A stretch of 64,000 nucleotides of DNA from Ensifer sp. LCM 4579 (GTDB taxonomy: Bacteria; Pseudomonadota; Alphaproteobacteria; Rhizobiales; Rhizobiaceae), in assembly GCF_001854885.1 (NCBI RefSeq), contig NZ_MDDV01000004.1:172064-236063 (forward strand), written 5' to 3'. Positions 18,174 to 30,261 of the stretch are shown piece after piece. The translations under genes were made by a program, and so were the position numbers. Position 1 is the stretch's first letter; every line of letters starts with the position of its first letter. Below the pieces are notes generated by a model. It saw nothing but the letters and a program-made list of their open reading frames with translations, searched no databases and was not told the origin of the DNA.

Positions 18174-19388
18174 ATGGCAAAGATCAAGGTCGCCAATCCG
18201 GTCGTCGAACTCGACGGCGACGAGATGACCCGTATCATCTGGCAGTTCATCAAAGACAAGCTGATCCATCCCTATCTCGACCTCGATCTCGAATATTACG
18301 ACCTCAGCGTCCAGAACCGCGATGCGACCGACGACCAAGTGACCGTCGATGCGGCCAATGCCATCAAGAAGCACGGCGTCGGCGTCAAATGCGCGACGAT
18401 CACCCCCGACGAGGCACGCGTCGAAGAATTCAACCTCAAGAAAATGTGGAAGTCGCCGAACGGCACGATCCGCAACATCCTTGGCGGTGTGATCTTCCGC
18501 GAACCGATCATCTGCAAGAACGTGCCGCGCCTGGTTCCCGGTTGGACCAAGCCGATCATCGTCGGCCGCCACGCTTTCGGCGACCAGTACCGCGCCACCG
18601 ACTTCAAGTTCCCGGGCAAGGGCAAGCTGTCGATCAAGTTCGTCGGCGACGACGGCGAGACGATCGAGCACGAGGTCTATGACGCGCCGGGCGCCGGCGT
18701 CGCCATGGCGATGTACAACCTCGACGAATCGATCACCGACTTCGCCCGCGCCTCGTTCAATTACGGCCTGCAGCGCAAGGTTCCGGTTTATCTCTCGACC
18801 AAGAACACGATCCTGAAAGCCTATGACGGCCGCTTCAAGGACATCTTCCAGAAGGTGTTCGAGGAAGAGTTCGCCGAGCAGTTCAAGGTCGAAAAGATCT
18901 GGTACGAGCACCGCCTGATCGACGACATGGTCGCCTCGGCGCTCAAGTGGTCCGGTGGCTATGTCTGGGCTTGCAAGAACTATGACGGCGACGTCCAGTC
19001 CGACATCGTCGCGCAGGGCTTCGGCTCGCTCGGCCTGATGACCTCGGTGCTGATGACGCCGGACGGCAACACGGTCGAGGCGGAAGCCGCCCATGGTACC
19101 GTCACCCGCCACTACCGCCAGCACCAGAAGGGCGAGGAAACCTCGACCAACTCGATCGCTTCGATTTTCGCCTGGACCCGCGGCCTCGCTCACCGCGCCA
19201 AGCTCGACGACAATGCGGACCTCGCAAAATTTGCGGAGACGCTCGAGCGCGTCTGCGTCGACACCGTCGAAGCGGGCTTCATGACCAAGGACCTCGCCCT
19301 GCTGATCGGTCCCGACCAGCCCTGGCTCTCGACCACCGGGTTCCTCGACAAGATTGACGAGAACCTCCGCAAGGCGATGGCCGCCTGA
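18174..19388 (+). CDS. icd: Isocitrate dehydrogenase (NADP+)
   Basis: This 404-residue TCA-cycle enzyme converts isocitrate to 2-oxoglutarate with NADP+. It belongs to the eukaryote-like homodimeric class typical of rhizobia ([20 protein letters not shown] at the N-terminus), with the isocitrate/metal residues in [25 protein letters not shown] and the NADP segment [12 protein letters not shown]. The ATG at 18174 has GAGG at proper spacing. Two upstream in-frame ATG/GTG codons are less well placed. A promoter and a strong terminator flank it, so it is probably monocistronic. Confidence 0.96.
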   Translation: MAKIKVANPVVELDGDEMTRIIWQFIKDKLIHPYLDLDLEYYDLSVQNRDATDDQVTVDAANAIKKHGVGVKCATITPDEARVEEFNLKKMWKSPNGTIRNILGGVIFREPIICKNVPRLVPGWTKPIIVGRHAFGDQYRATDFKFPGKGKLSIKFVGDDGETIEHEVYDAPGAGVAMAMYNLDESITDFARASFNYGLQRKVPVYLSTKNTILKAYDGRFKDIFQKVFEEEFAEQFKVEKIWYEHRLIDDMVASALKWSGGYVWACKNYDGDVQSDIVAQGFGSLGLMTSVLMTPDGNTVEAEAAHGTVTRHYRQHQKGEETSTNSIASIFAWTRGLAHRAKLDDNADLAKFAETLERVCVDTVEAGFMTKDLALLIGPDQPWLSTTGFLDKIDENLRKAMAA

Positions 19389-19412
19389 GCCAGCCGCATG
19401 GACAACGATCTG

Positions 19413-19446
19413 GAAACCCGGCCTCGCGCCGGGTTTCTTGTATTTT
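19413..19446 (+). terminator. Rho-independent terminator of icd
   Basis: GAAACCCGGC, a five-base loop and GCCGGGTTTC (19413-19437) are followed by TTGTATTTT. It lies 25 bp after the stop codon. Confidence 0.8.
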
Positions 19447-19620
19447 GACTGCTATAATGCAAAGCGGCCGATCCGACAGCGCGTTTGCGAGGGGCAAGGC
19501 GATGCCATCAGCGCTTTCTCCCGGCCGGGGAAGGACACCCTGGGCAGCTGCTGCGGAGGACGGGCAGCGGAACGAAGGGGCAAATTTCCGACCATTTGAT
19601 GAAGAATGGGGAAAGGAAAA

Positions 19621-20370
19621 ATGACAAGCGGTCCGGTGAGGATGCTGGCATCCGACATAGACGGGACGCTGCTCGGCGACGAGGCCGCAGCCGAACGCTT
19701 CCGCCACACCTGGCATGCGCTGAACAGGCACGAGCGGCCGCTCCTCGTCTATAACAGCGCGCGCACCGCCGACGACATGCTGTCCCTGGTCGAGGCAGGG
19801 CTTCTGCCGAGGCCAGACTATGTGATCGGCGGTGTCGGCACGGTGATCGCCGATATGGGGGTACCGGGCCCGCTGCAGGCCTTCCTGGAAGAGCTTGGCC
19901 CTCCCTTTGAGGCGCAAGCGATCGCCGCCGTCATGAAGTCGATCGAGGGGGCCGTTCCCCAGCCGCAATTGCAGCAGCTCCCTCACAAGATAAGCTGGCA
20001 TCTACCCGACGCCCCGGAAACGGCGATCAACGAGATCGCCAGGCTCTTCGCCGCGTCGGGACTGGCGGTAAAGCTTGTCTATTCCAGCCGCCGCGACCTC
20101 GACATCCTCCCGCCGGCCGGCGGCAAAGGTAGCGCGCTCGGCTGGATCTGCCGTCGGTTATCGATCGAGCTCGACGAGGTCGTCGTTGCCGGCGACAGCG
20201 GCAACGACTGCGAAATGTTCGAGATGCCGCATGTCCGCGGCGTCGTGGTCGCCAATGCTCTTGCCGAACTCCGCGACGCGGCATCGCTCCACCGCCGGCA
20301 TTTTCTGGCACCGAGTTGCCATGCGGATGGCGTCATCGAAGCCCTGAGGTTTTGGGGTGTGCTGCGCTGA
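19621..20370 (+). CDS. HAD-superfamily sucrose-phosphate-phosphatase-like hydrolase
   Basis: This 249-residue phosphatase is of the sucrose-6-phosphate phosphatase branch of the HAD superfamily. The nucleophile motif is ASDIDGTLLGD near residue 8. Motif II lies in LLVYNSARTADDM, and motif III/IV is VVVAGDSGNDCEMFE. The closest well-known rhizobial-type activity is mannosylfructose-phosphate phosphatase (MfpB of Agrobacterium), but no synthase gene is adjacent, so the substrate is uncertain. The ATG at 19621 is chosen with AAAGGAAAA upstream; an in-frame ATG at 19606 is less likely. Confidence 0.75.
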   Translation: MTSGPVRMLASDIDGTLLGDEAAAERFRHTWHALNRHERPLLVYNSARTADDMLSLVEAGLLPRPDYVIGGVGTVIADMGVPGPLQAFLEELGPPFEAQAIAAVMKSIEGAVPQPQLQQLPHKISWHLPDAPETAINEIARLFAASGLAVKLVYSSRRDLDILPPAGGKGSALGWICRRLSIELDEVVVAGDSGNDCEMFEMPHVRGVVVANALAELRDAASLHRRHFLAPSCHADGVIEALRFWGVLR

Positions 20371-20409
20371 TCCTCTATCGAGCAGCGGCGCGCGATCTGC
20401 TACCTGAAC

Positions 20410-21258
20410 CTACTTCAGCGGCAAGCAGATCTCCGTCAACAAGTCCGTCGGGGCAACCTCTCTCGGATTGTTGAGATACTTCTCGAAGATGACGTTGTCT
20501 CGGATTTCACGGCCGGACTGCGCAAGCCACGTGCCGTAGAGCCACTGATAGGCCTTCGGCATATCGGCGTAAGGGCCCTTGTGCCGTAACACCGCATATT
20601 GCCCACCATCGATCTTCTGCGGCGTCAGCGGCGCCTCCGCGGCGGTCTCCCCCGTGATCGTGACGCAGGCGAAGGAACGGAGCCTTTCCGTCTCCACGAG
20701 TTCCGGATCATCCAGATAGATGCCGATCATTTCCATATCCGGTCGGAATAGGCGGCGCGCGAACAACGTTCCGTAGAGCGTCTCGAATGCCTGGCCGATC
20801 GCCATGTAGGAACCGGAATGGGCCACGCCGACGAGCGCGATTGGCTCGATCTCTCGTAACGTAACATCATACATGCCGGGATTTCCTTCCATCGAAGCAG
20901 TTTCAAACACCTTGTGGCTCCCCTCCCGCCTGTAGCGCGCCGGCGGCTGGCCGTAGACCGTCCTGAAGGTGCGATTGAAGGATTGTACATTCGGGTAGCC
21001 CGAGCGTCGCGCGATCGCTTCGACCGGGAGTCCTGTCTGGACGAGATCGGCGGCAGCCCGTTGCAGCCGCAGCCTCTTCACAGTCGCCGCAAGGGTTTCC
21101 CCATGAACCGCGCGATAGACGCGGTGCCAATGGTGCGGGGACAGGCAGGCTATCTCCGAGAGCCGATCAAGATCGAGTTCCTCATCGAGATGCGCGTTGA
21201 TATAGGCCGAGACGCGGTGGAGCCGCTTCTCATAGTTTGCCCATGCACTGTCACCCAT
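20410..21258 (-). CDS. AraC-family regulator with GyrI-like effector domain
   Basis: This 282-residue protein has an N-terminal AraC double helix-turn-helix (residues 10-110: LDRLSEIACLSPHHWHRVYRAVHGE and VEAIARRSGYPNVQSFNRTF). A C-terminal GyrI/SOUL-like small-molecule-binding domain begins near residue 130 (YDVTLREIEPIALVGVAHSGSY). This SoxS/Rob-like arrangement is usually linked to multidrug or toxic-compound sensing. The ATG at 21258 follows AAAGGATCG. It is convergent with the phosphatase and divergent from the SulP gene. No efflux gene is beside it. Confidence 0.85.
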   Translation of the reverse strand: MGDSAWANYEKRLHRVSAYINAHLDEELDLDRLSEIACLSPHHWHRVYRAVHGETLAATVKRLRLQRAAADLVQTGLPVEAIARRSGYPNVQSFNRTFRTVYGQPPARYRREGSHKVFETASMEGNPGMYDVTLREIEPIALVGVAHSGSYMAIGQAFETLYGTLFARRLFRPDMEMIGIYLDDPELVETERLRSFACVTITGETAAEAPLTPQKIDGGQYAVLRHKGPYADMPKAYQWLYGTWLAQSGREIRDNVIFEKYLNNPREVAPTDLLTEICLPLK

Positions 21259-21430
21259 GTCGATCCTTTCGCGCTTCGCTCCACAAGGTGAAACCACAGA
21301 ACGATTTGACAAATCCTGCTGACCTGAGTCTCCCGGACCCGCTTGTGCGGTATCGCGACTCAGATAGGCTAAAGATGCCCGTCAAGCTCGATCCGCGCCA
21401 GCGCGGCGGCATTCTGGAAAGTCTCGCCCG

Positions 21431-23089
21431 ATGCCCGATTCCGTCGTCCCGAAAACCATCAGCGTTTTTGCCGAGGGCTACAATCTTGCGCGGCTGAAGG
21501 CGGATGCCTTTGCCGGTCTGACGGTCGCCATCGTCGCCCTGCCGCTTTCGATGGCGATTGCCATCGCCTCCGGTGTTACGCCCGACCGCGGCCTCTACAC
21601 GGCGATCATCGGCGGTTTCCTGGTCTCGCTGCTCGGCGGCAGCCGCGTACAGATCGGCGGGCCGGCCGGCGCATTCATCGTGCTCGTCGCTGCGACGGTG
21701 GCGCGACACGGCGTCGACGGACTCCTGCTGGCAACCGCCATGAGCGGACTTATGCTGGTCGCCGCCGGCTATCTGCGGCTCGGCCAATACATCAAGTTCA
21801 TTCCCTATCCGGTGACGGTCGGCTTCACCGCTGGAATTGCCGTGATCATCTTTGCAAGCCAGTTGCGCGACCTCTTCGGGCTCTCCCTGCCGGGAACGGA
21901 ACCGGGCCCGATCGTCGAAAAGGTCGTCGCGCTTGCCCGGTCAGCCGGCACGGTCAATTGGGCATCCGTGCTGACCGCGGCGCTTACGATCGGCATCATC
22001 CTCGCGCTCCGGCGCCTGAGGCCCCATTGGCCCGGCATGCTGATCGCGGTTGCCGCGGCGTCGGCCGTGGTCGCCCTGCTGCAATTGCCGGCGGAGACGA
22101 TCGGCACCCGCTTCGGCGGTATTCCGCGGGGTCTGCCGTTGCCTGCCCTGCCGCCGCTTTCGCCGGAAAAGATGCTCGCCGTTTTTCCGGACGCGGTCTC
22201 CTTCACCCTTCTCGGAGCGATCGAGTCACTGCTTTCTGCCGTCGTCGCCGATGGAATGACTGGCCGCAGGCATCGATCGAGCATGGAACTGATCGCCCAG
22301 GGGATCGCAAATTTCTCTTCGGCCCTCTTCGGCGGAATCTGCGTAACCGGCACCATCGCGCGGACGGCAACCAATGTGCGCGCCGGCGGCACGAGCCCGG
22401 TCTCGGGCATGCTGCACTCGGTCTTTCTGCTTCTCTTCATGCTGCTCGCAGCGCCGCTCGCAAGCTACATCCCGCTTGCCGCACTTGCCGGGGTGCTCTC
22501 TATCGTTGCCTGGAACATGATCGAGAAGCCGGCCTTCATGGCGCTGCTGCGATCCTCCTATGGCGATGCAGTCGTCCTGCTCGCCACCTTCCTGATCGTC
22601 GTTTTCCGCGAGTTGACCGAGGGCATCGTAATCGGCTTCGCCCTTGGCGCGGTCCTGTTCATCGATCGCATGGCAAGAAGCATTTCCGTTGGAGAGACCA
22701 CGCCCTTGGCGGTTCTGAAGCGCGAAAATGGCGAAGAGGAGCATCCGGTCGTCGCGGACGACCCGGATACCGTCATCTACCGCATCTCCGGCATCTTCTT
22801 CTTCGGCTCCGCTGCCACGGTGGGCACCGTTCTCGATCGGATCGCCGACCAACGCCGGAATTTCATTCTCGACTGCTCCGAAGTTCCCTTCATGGACTCG
22901 ACCGCCGCCAATGTCATCGAAGGGACGCTTCGGAAGGCGGAGCGAAGCGGCGTGCGCTTCATCATCACCGGCGCCAGATCGCAGGTCCGCCGCACGCTTT
23001 ACCAGCACCACGTCCGCCCGCCGCGCGTCCTGATGCGGGCATCCGTTCCGGCGGCACTCGAGACCATCCGTGCCGAAAAGACCGCATAA
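21431..23089 (+). CDS. SulP-family anion transporter with STAS domain
   Basis: This 552-residue inner-membrane carrier is of the SLC26/SulP family. About ten hydrophobic helices fill residues 30-430, starting with AFAGLTVAIVALPLSMAIAIASG, and GGSRVQIGGPAGAFIVL is the family signature. A cytoplasmic STAS domain occupies about residues 445-550, with the regulatory Ser/Asp region ILDCSEVPFMDSTAANV. Substrates in the family include sulfate, bicarbonate and dicarboxylates, and none can be chosen here. It converges on alaS. Confidence 0.9.
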   Translation: MPDSVVPKTISVFAEGYNLARLKADAFAGLTVAIVALPLSMAIAIASGVTPDRGLYTAIIGGFLVSLLGGSRVQIGGPAGAFIVLVAATVARHGVDGLLLATAMSGLMLVAAGYLRLGQYIKFIPYPVTVGFTAGIAVIIFASQLRDLFGLSLPGTEPGPIVEKVVALARSAGTVNWASVLTAALTIGIILALRRLRPHWPGMLIAVAAASAVVALLQLPAETIGTRFGGIPRGLPLPALPPLSPEKMLAVFPDAVSFTLLGAIESLLSAVVADGMTGRRHRSSMELIAQGIANFSSALFGGICVTGTIARTATNVRAGGTSPVSGMLHSVFLLLFMLLAAPLASYIPLAALAGVLSIVAWNMIEKPAFMALLRSSYGDAVVLLATFLIVVFRELTEGIVIGFALGAVLFIDRMARSISVGETTPLAVLKRENGEEEHPVVADDPDTVIYRISGIFFFGSAATVGTVLDRIADQRRNFILDCSEVPFMDSTAANVIEGTLRKAERSGVRFIITGARSQVRRTLYQHHVRPPRVLMRASVPAALETIRAEKTA

Positions 23090-23097
23090 CGAAAAGA

Positions 23098-23126
23098 AGG
23101 GCGCAGCTGCAGCGGGCGCCCTCTTC
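23098..23126. terminator. Candidate shared terminator between the SulP gene and alaS
   Basis: AGGGCGC (23098-23104) and GCGCCCT (23116-23122) form a stem between the two convergent genes. T-rich sequence follows on the plus strand and AAAGAAAA-type sequence precedes it. Confidence 0.5.
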
Positions 23127-23145
23127 CTTGAAATGCGGATTTGAT

Positions 23146-25809
<2,664 letters not shown>

Positions 25810-25977
25810 CTTGCGTCCTATCTGTGCACACTCCGGCACGCGAGCGCAGGTTTCCCGCGCTTAAGTGCCGTAATCTTCGACCCCGCGTCTATCGCTCGTA
25901 GCCGCCCTCCCCGATGGCCGCTGCCATCGGAACCACAGGCTTTTATCTTCCGCATATCACGCTGTCCAGACGGCAGC

Positions 25978-26007
25978 AAAAACCGGCCGCTCATGCCGAG
26001 GGCCGGT
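25978..26007 (-). terminator. Rho-independent terminator of recA
   Basis: On the minus strand ACCGGCC, a 12-base loop and GGCCGGT are followed by TTTTTG. It starts about 30 bp after the recA stop and separates recA from alaS. Confidence 0.75.
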
Positions 26008-26038
26008 CCTCCGGGCGAAATCTCGTTTGCTCTGCCTG

Positions 26039-27121
26039 CTATTCGGCGGCGTCTTCGCCGTCGCTCTCCGGACCGCCGTTCTCAAGGAACCGGTCGGCTA
26101 TCAGGCCGGCATTCTGCCGGAGCGCCATTTCGATCTCACGCAAAAGATCCGGATTGTCGCGCAGGAACTGCTTGGCGTTCTCGCGGCCCTGGCCGAGACG
26201 CTGGCTGTTATAGGAGAACCAGGCCCCGGACTTTTCCACCACGCCCGCCTTGACGCCGAGGTCGATGAGTTCGCCGGTCTTGGACACGCCTTCGCCATAC
26301 ATGATGTCGAACTCGACCTGCTTGAAGGGCGGCGCCATCTTGTTCTTGACGACCTTGACGCGAGTCTGGTTGCCGACCACTTCCTCCCGCTCCTTGACCG
26401 AGCCGATGCGGCGGATATCGAGCCGGACCGATGCATAGAACTTCAGCGCATTGCCGCCCGTCGTCGTTTCCGGCGAGCCGAACATGACGCCGATCTTCAT
26501 GCGGATCTGGTTGATGAAGATCACCATGCAGTTGGACTTGGAGATCGATGCGGTCAGCTTGCGCAGTGCCTGGCTCATCAGGCGCGCCTGCATGCCCGGC
26601 AGGCTGTCGCCCATCTCGCCTTCGATTTCGGCGCGCGGCACGAGGGCCGCGACCGAGTCGACGACCAGCACGTCTATCGCACCGGAGCGAACCAGCGTAT
26701 CGGTGATTTCCAGCGCCTGCTCACCGGTATCGGGCTGTGAGATCAGGAGATTTTCGAGATCGACACCCAGCTTGCGCGCATAGACCGGATCGAGAGCGTG
26801 TTCGGCGTCGACGAAGCCGCAGATGCCACCCTTTTTCTGCGCTTCGGCAATGGTCTGCAATGCCAGCGTCGTCTTGCCCGAGCTTTCCGGACCATAGATT
26901 TCGATAATGCGGCCCTTCGGCAGGCCGCCGATGCCAAGCGCGATATCGAGGCCAAGCGAACCGGTCGAGACGGTTTCGATCTCGACGACGCTATCCTTCG
27001 AGCCGAGCTTCATGATCGATCCCTTGCCGAACGCGCGTTCGATCTGGGAGAGAGCCGCTTCAAGTGCCTTGCTTTTATCCACCGATTTGTCCTCTACGAG
27101 CCGCAAAGAGTTTTGTGCCAT
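26039..27121 (-). CDS. recA: Recombinase A
   Basis: This 360-residue protein drives strand exchange and stimulates LexA self-cleavage. It shows Walker [14 protein letters not shown], Walker [19 protein letters not shown], the L1/L2 loop regions ([37 protein letters not shown]) and an acidic C-terminus. [16 protein letters not shown] is the expected rhizobial N-terminus. AAAGGTGG precedes the ATG, and the long upstream reading is not part of the gene. A LexA-type operator lies upstream and a terminator downstream. Confidence 0.98.
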   Translation of the reverse strand: MAQNSLRLVEDKSVDKSKALEAALSQIERAFGKGSIMKLGSKDSVVEIETVSTGSLGLDIALGIGGLPKGRIIEIYGPESSGKTTLALQTIAEAQKKGGICGFVDAEHALDPVYARKLGVDLENLLISQPDTGEQALEITDTLVRSGAIDVLVVDSVAALVPRAEIEGEMGDSLPGMQARLMSQALRKLTASISKSNCMVIFINQIRMKIGVMFGSPETTTGGNALKFYASVRLDIRRIGSVKEREEVVGNQTRVKVVKNKMAPPFKQVEFDIMYGEGVSKTGELIDLGVKAGVVEKSGAWFSYNSQRLGQGRENAKQFLRDNPDLLREIEMALRQNAGLIADRFLENGGPESDGEDAAE

Positions 27122-27248
27122 TGGGTCCACCTTTAGGTTATTGGAGCTGTTGAGGCAATGAAGCCGCCGCAGGAGTTTTTGTACACGCTTTGTTCCGAAT
27201 TGGCAATGGCACATCAAACAATTGAAACATTTGGGTAATCCCAGATAT

Positions 27249-27263
27249 GTTCGATTCCTGTTC
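27249..27263 (-). promoter_or_regulatory. LexA (SOS) box upstream of recA
   Basis: Read towards recA the site is GAAC-AGGAATC-GAAC, an exact match to the alphaproteobacterial LexA motif GAAC-N7-GAAC. It lies about 128 bp before the recA start codon. The psuK start is 90 bp away on the other side. Confidence 0.85.
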
Positions 27264-27352
27264 ACGGGCCATTGTACGCCATTTTCCTGAAGCGGGGCGG
27301 AGTTTCGCCAGGACTTGCCGAGCCAGTCCGATTCGCATGACGAGGTGAGCGC

Positions 27353-28300
27353 ATGAAGCAGCATAGCATCGCCGTTTTCGGTGGCGCCCATATCGACCGC
27401 CGGGGCCGCATCAGTGGCCGGACGGCGCCGGGCGCAAGCAATCCCGGAACCTGGTTCGAGGAGACGGGCGGCGGCGGCTTCAATGCGGCGCGCAATCTCG
27501 CGCGCCTCGGCCATCGCGTGCGCATGGTCAGCCCGCGCGGCGGCGATGCGGCCGGCGAACTGATTGCTGCGGCCGCGGCGGCGGCCGGGGTGATCGACTG
27601 CCCCTTCACCTTCCTCGATCGCAAGACGCCCAGCTACACGGCGATCCTGGAAAACGACGGCAACCTCGTCATCGCGCTCGCTGACATGGAACTCTATGCG
27701 CATTTCTCGCCGCGCCGGTTGCTGCAGCGGGCAACGCGCGAACTGGTCGCCGCAAGCGACCTCGTGCTGATGGACGCCAACCTCCCGCAGGAGACCTTGG
27801 CGGCGCTGGTCGGCGCCGCAAGCGGAGACGGTCGCCTCGTCGCCGGCATCGCCGTTTCCCCCGCCAAGGTGATCCGATATCGGGAATGCCTCACCGGTCT
27901 CGATTTCCTGTTCATGAACGAGGCGGAAGCACGCGCGCTGGCCGGAGCGGATAACGCCGATGCCGAGGCGTGGCCTTCCCTTCTGCGGGCGACGGGCCTT
28001 TCCGGCGGCGTGGTGACACGCGGAGGACGGGCGGCGGTCGCCTTCGACCGGTCGAGTGCCTGCCTCGCCTCGCCGCCTTCCCTGCCCGCTCTTGCCGACG
28101 TCACAGGCGCCGGCGACGCTCTGGCTTCCGGTTTCCTTTCCGCCCGGCTCTCGGGTCTGGAACTTGCCGCATCCCTGCGGCACGGCATGGCCGCCGCCAT
28201 GATTGCGCTCCGCTCGCCCTGTGCGGCTGCGGAGGAGATGTCTGCAAACAATCTCCGCGAGGCGCTGGCCCTTGTGCCGGTGCCGCGAATGCTGTCATGA
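27353..28300 (+). CDS. psuK: PfkB-family carbohydrate kinase, probable pseudouridine kinase
   Basis: This 315-residue ribokinase-fold enzyme would phosphorylate pseudouridine to its 5'-phosphate. An N-terminal [17 protein letters not shown] segment marks the first PfkB signature (about residues 41-56), and [20 protein letters not shown] is the second with the catalytic Asp. GAGG precedes the ATG. The assignment rests mainly on the following pseudouridine-5'-phosphate glycosidase gene, 79 bp downstream; sequence alone would allow another nucleoside or sugar. It is divergent from recA. Confidence 0.8.
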   Translation: MKQHSIAVFGGAHIDRRGRISGRTAPGASNPGTWFEETGGGGFNAARNLARLGHRVRMVSPRGGDAAGELIAAAAAAAGVIDCPFTFLDRKTPSYTAILENDGNLVIALADMELYAHFSPRRLLQRATRELVAASDLVLMDANLPQETLAALVGAASGDGRLVAGIAVSPAKVIRYRECLTGLDFLFMNEAEARALAGADNADAEAWPSLLRATGLSGGVVTRGGRAAVAFDRSSACLASPPSLPALADVTGAGDALASGFLSARLSGLELAASLRHGMAAAMIALRSPCAAAEEMSANNLREALALVPVPRMLS

Positions 28301-28379
28301 CAGTGCCACTCGAAGGGAAGAGCCGCCGGCGGCCCTCTCCCGGTATCCTGCTCCAACACTCGATCAGAAGCGAAGAACA

Positions 28380-29309
28380 ATGACGAAGCCTTCCAACCCA
28401 TCCCTGCCGATGGAATATTCCGACGAAGTCGCGGCCGCGAAGGCGCGCGGCGCGCCGATCGTCGCGCTGGAATCGACGATCATCACCCACGGCATGCCCT
28501 ATCCGGGCAATCTCGACATGGCGCGCAGCGTCGAGTCGATCATTCGCGAACAGGGGGCGGTGCCCGCGACTATCGCAGTCATCCATGGCACGCTCCATAT
28601 CGGCCTCGACGACGCGAAGCTGGAAGCGCTTGCCAAGACTGAAGGGGCGATGAAACTTTCGCGCGCCGACCTCGCCTTCGCGATCGCCGAGCGCCGCACC
28701 GGAGCCACCACCGTTGCCGCGACGATGATCGCCGCCGCACGCGCCGGCATCGGCGTTTTCGCGACCGGCGGCATCGGCGGCGTTCATCGCGGTGCGGAAC
28801 TGAGTTTCGATATTTCCGCCGATCTCGACGAACTCGCGCGCACCAGCGTGATCGTCGTCTGCGCGGGCGCCAAGGCGATTCTCGATGTTCCGAAGACGCT
28901 CGAGGTGCTCGAGACCCGGGGCGTGCCGGTGGTCACCTATGACAGCGAAACCTTCCCCGCCTTCTGGTCGCGCGACTCCGGCCTGAAGAGCCCGTTGATG
29001 CTGAACAGCCCCGCGGCGATCGCCAATTTCCAGCGCATGCGCGAGCAGCTCGGCGTCGACGGGGGAATGCTCGTTGCCAATCCGGTGCCGGAGGAAAGCG
29101 AGATTGCGCGCGAAGAGATGGAAATCTACATCACCCGCGCACTGGACAATGCCGTAAGCGACGGCATTTCCGGCAAGGCGGTGACGCCCTACCTGCTCGA
29201 CAACCTCTTTCACATGACGGAAGGCCGCAGCCTCGAAACCAATATCGCGCTCGTCGAGAACAATGCCCGGCTCGCCGCCGAGATCGCCGTTGCGCTGGCG
29301 GCGAAATAG
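28380..29309 (+). CDS. psuG: Pseudouridine-5'-phosphate glycosidase
   Basis: This 309-residue enzyme splits pseudouridine 5'-phosphate into uracil and ribose 5-phosphate, allowing reuse of modified RNA bases. Family segments are GAPIVALESTIITHGMPYP with the catalytic Glu, KLSRADLAFAIAERRTGATTVAATM with the catalytic Lys, GIGVFATGGIGGVHRGAE with metal-site residues, and VANPVPEE. The start at 28380 (MTKPSNPS) is preferred to the longer frame that overlaps psuK. Its length matches E. coli PsuG (about 312). Confidence 0.93.
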   Translation: MTKPSNPSLPMEYSDEVAAAKARGAPIVALESTIITHGMPYPGNLDMARSVESIIREQGAVPATIAVIHGTLHIGLDDAKLEALAKTEGAMKLSRADLAFAIAERRTGATTVAATMIAAARAGIGVFATGGIGGVHRGAELSFDISADLDELARTSVIVVCAGAKAILDVPKTLEVLETRGVPVVTYDSETFPAFWSRDSGLKSPLMLNSPAAIANFQRMREQLGVDGGMLVANPVPEESEIAREEMEIYITRALDNAVSDGISGKAVTPYLLDNLFHMTEGRSLETNIALVENNARLAAEIAVALAAK

Positions 29310-29787
29310 TCGCAGCTCTCCGCTTGCTCGACGGTATACTCGTCGGCTTCGGCAGTATCGTCGCGACCTCGGCAAGAAGCCGGGCGCCGGCGCAGAAATC
29401 CGACATAGTCGCGGGGCTGCCGGCGGTAGCTGAGTTGCGGTTCCGGGAAGGCTGAACATCGAAGAAATCCCGATTTCTGAGGCGGAATGCGACAGGAATG
29501 TCGCATTTGCTCGCAGTGCCGTCGCCTGGACGACGACACGAGACGACGCAAATTCTTACCTAAGATTGAGCAAACGACATCAAGAGGCGTGGCCAGCGCG
29601 TCCTCACGAGCAGGAACTCCGGCGCTTGAATTCCGGACCCGCGCACCGGCTTTTGCGCAACATCTTCCGGACTGCAATACAAGAACTGCCGGCGCGTGGA
29701 CCACACGCGGTCAAAAGCCGCAACCGCAATTCACCACGAGAAAAGGAGAAGAGAAGAGGTCATCAGGCAAACCAAACTGGAGGGGAA
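29310..29787. other. Intergenic region before the Usp-BCCT genes, with palindrome
   Basis: These 478 bp hold no convincing gene. The clear structure is AATGCGACA-GGAA-TGTCGCATT at 29486-29507, a perfect 9-bp inverted repeat about 280 bp before the Usp start. It looks more like an operator than a terminator, because no T run follows. The sequence just before the Usp gene is purine-rich (GAGAAAAGG type) and includes the ribosome binding site GGAGGGG. Confidence 0.5.
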
Positions 29788-30204
29788 ATGTACACGAAAA
29801 TAATGGTTCCCGTCGATCTGGCGCATGTCGAAAAGCTAGAGCGTGCCCTCGATACGGCGGCAAAACTTTCCAAGCTCTACAATGCTCCCGTTGCTTATGT
29901 GGGCGTCACGGCCGCAGCGCCCGGTCCACTCGGGCATAACGCTGCGGAATATGCCGCGAGGCTGGAGGCTTTCGCGAAGGACCAGGGTGCCCGTCACGGC
30001 ATCTCGACACAGTCGAGGCCGGTTGTCAGTCACGACCCTGCAGTGGATCTCAGCGATGCCCTGGTTGAGGCGGTCAAGACCACGGGAAGCGATCTCGTCG
30101 TCATGGCGACGCACATTCCCAATGTTGCCGACCATCTCTGGCCATCCAATGGAGGCCGCCTGGCAACCCACACGAATGCCTCCGTATTCCTGGTCCGCAG
30201 TTGA
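29788..30204 (+). CDS. Universal stress protein family (UspA-like)
   Basis: This 138-residue single Usp domain starts with MYTKIMVPVDLAHVEKLERAL. It ends with DLVVMATHIPNVADHLWPSNGGRLATHTNASVFLV, where the usual G-2X-G-9X-G-S/T nucleotide motif is only partly kept, so ATP binding is uncertain. Such proteins often sit beside transporters and tune them. It is 57 bp before the BCCT gene on the same strand, and co-expression is likely. The start has GGAGGGG ahead. Confidence 0.85.
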   Translation: MYTKIMVPVDLAHVEKLERALDTAAKLSKLYNAPVAYVGVTAAAPGPLGHNAAEYAARLEAFAKDQGARHGISTQSRPVVSHDPAVDLSDALVEAVKTTGSDLVVMATHIPNVADHLWPSNGGRLATHTNASVFLVRS

Positions 30205-30261
30205 ACGGTCTGCACCGGACCAATCACGACAACTCATAGCAATATCTGAGGAGCATATTCC

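Noticed and set aside
18105..19193. A 362-codon minus-strand frame
   Set aside because: Antisense shadow of icd.
27122..28183. N-terminal extension of recA to 714 residues
   Set aside because: The extension is antisense to psuK. The true start is MAQNSLRL with a good ribosome binding site.
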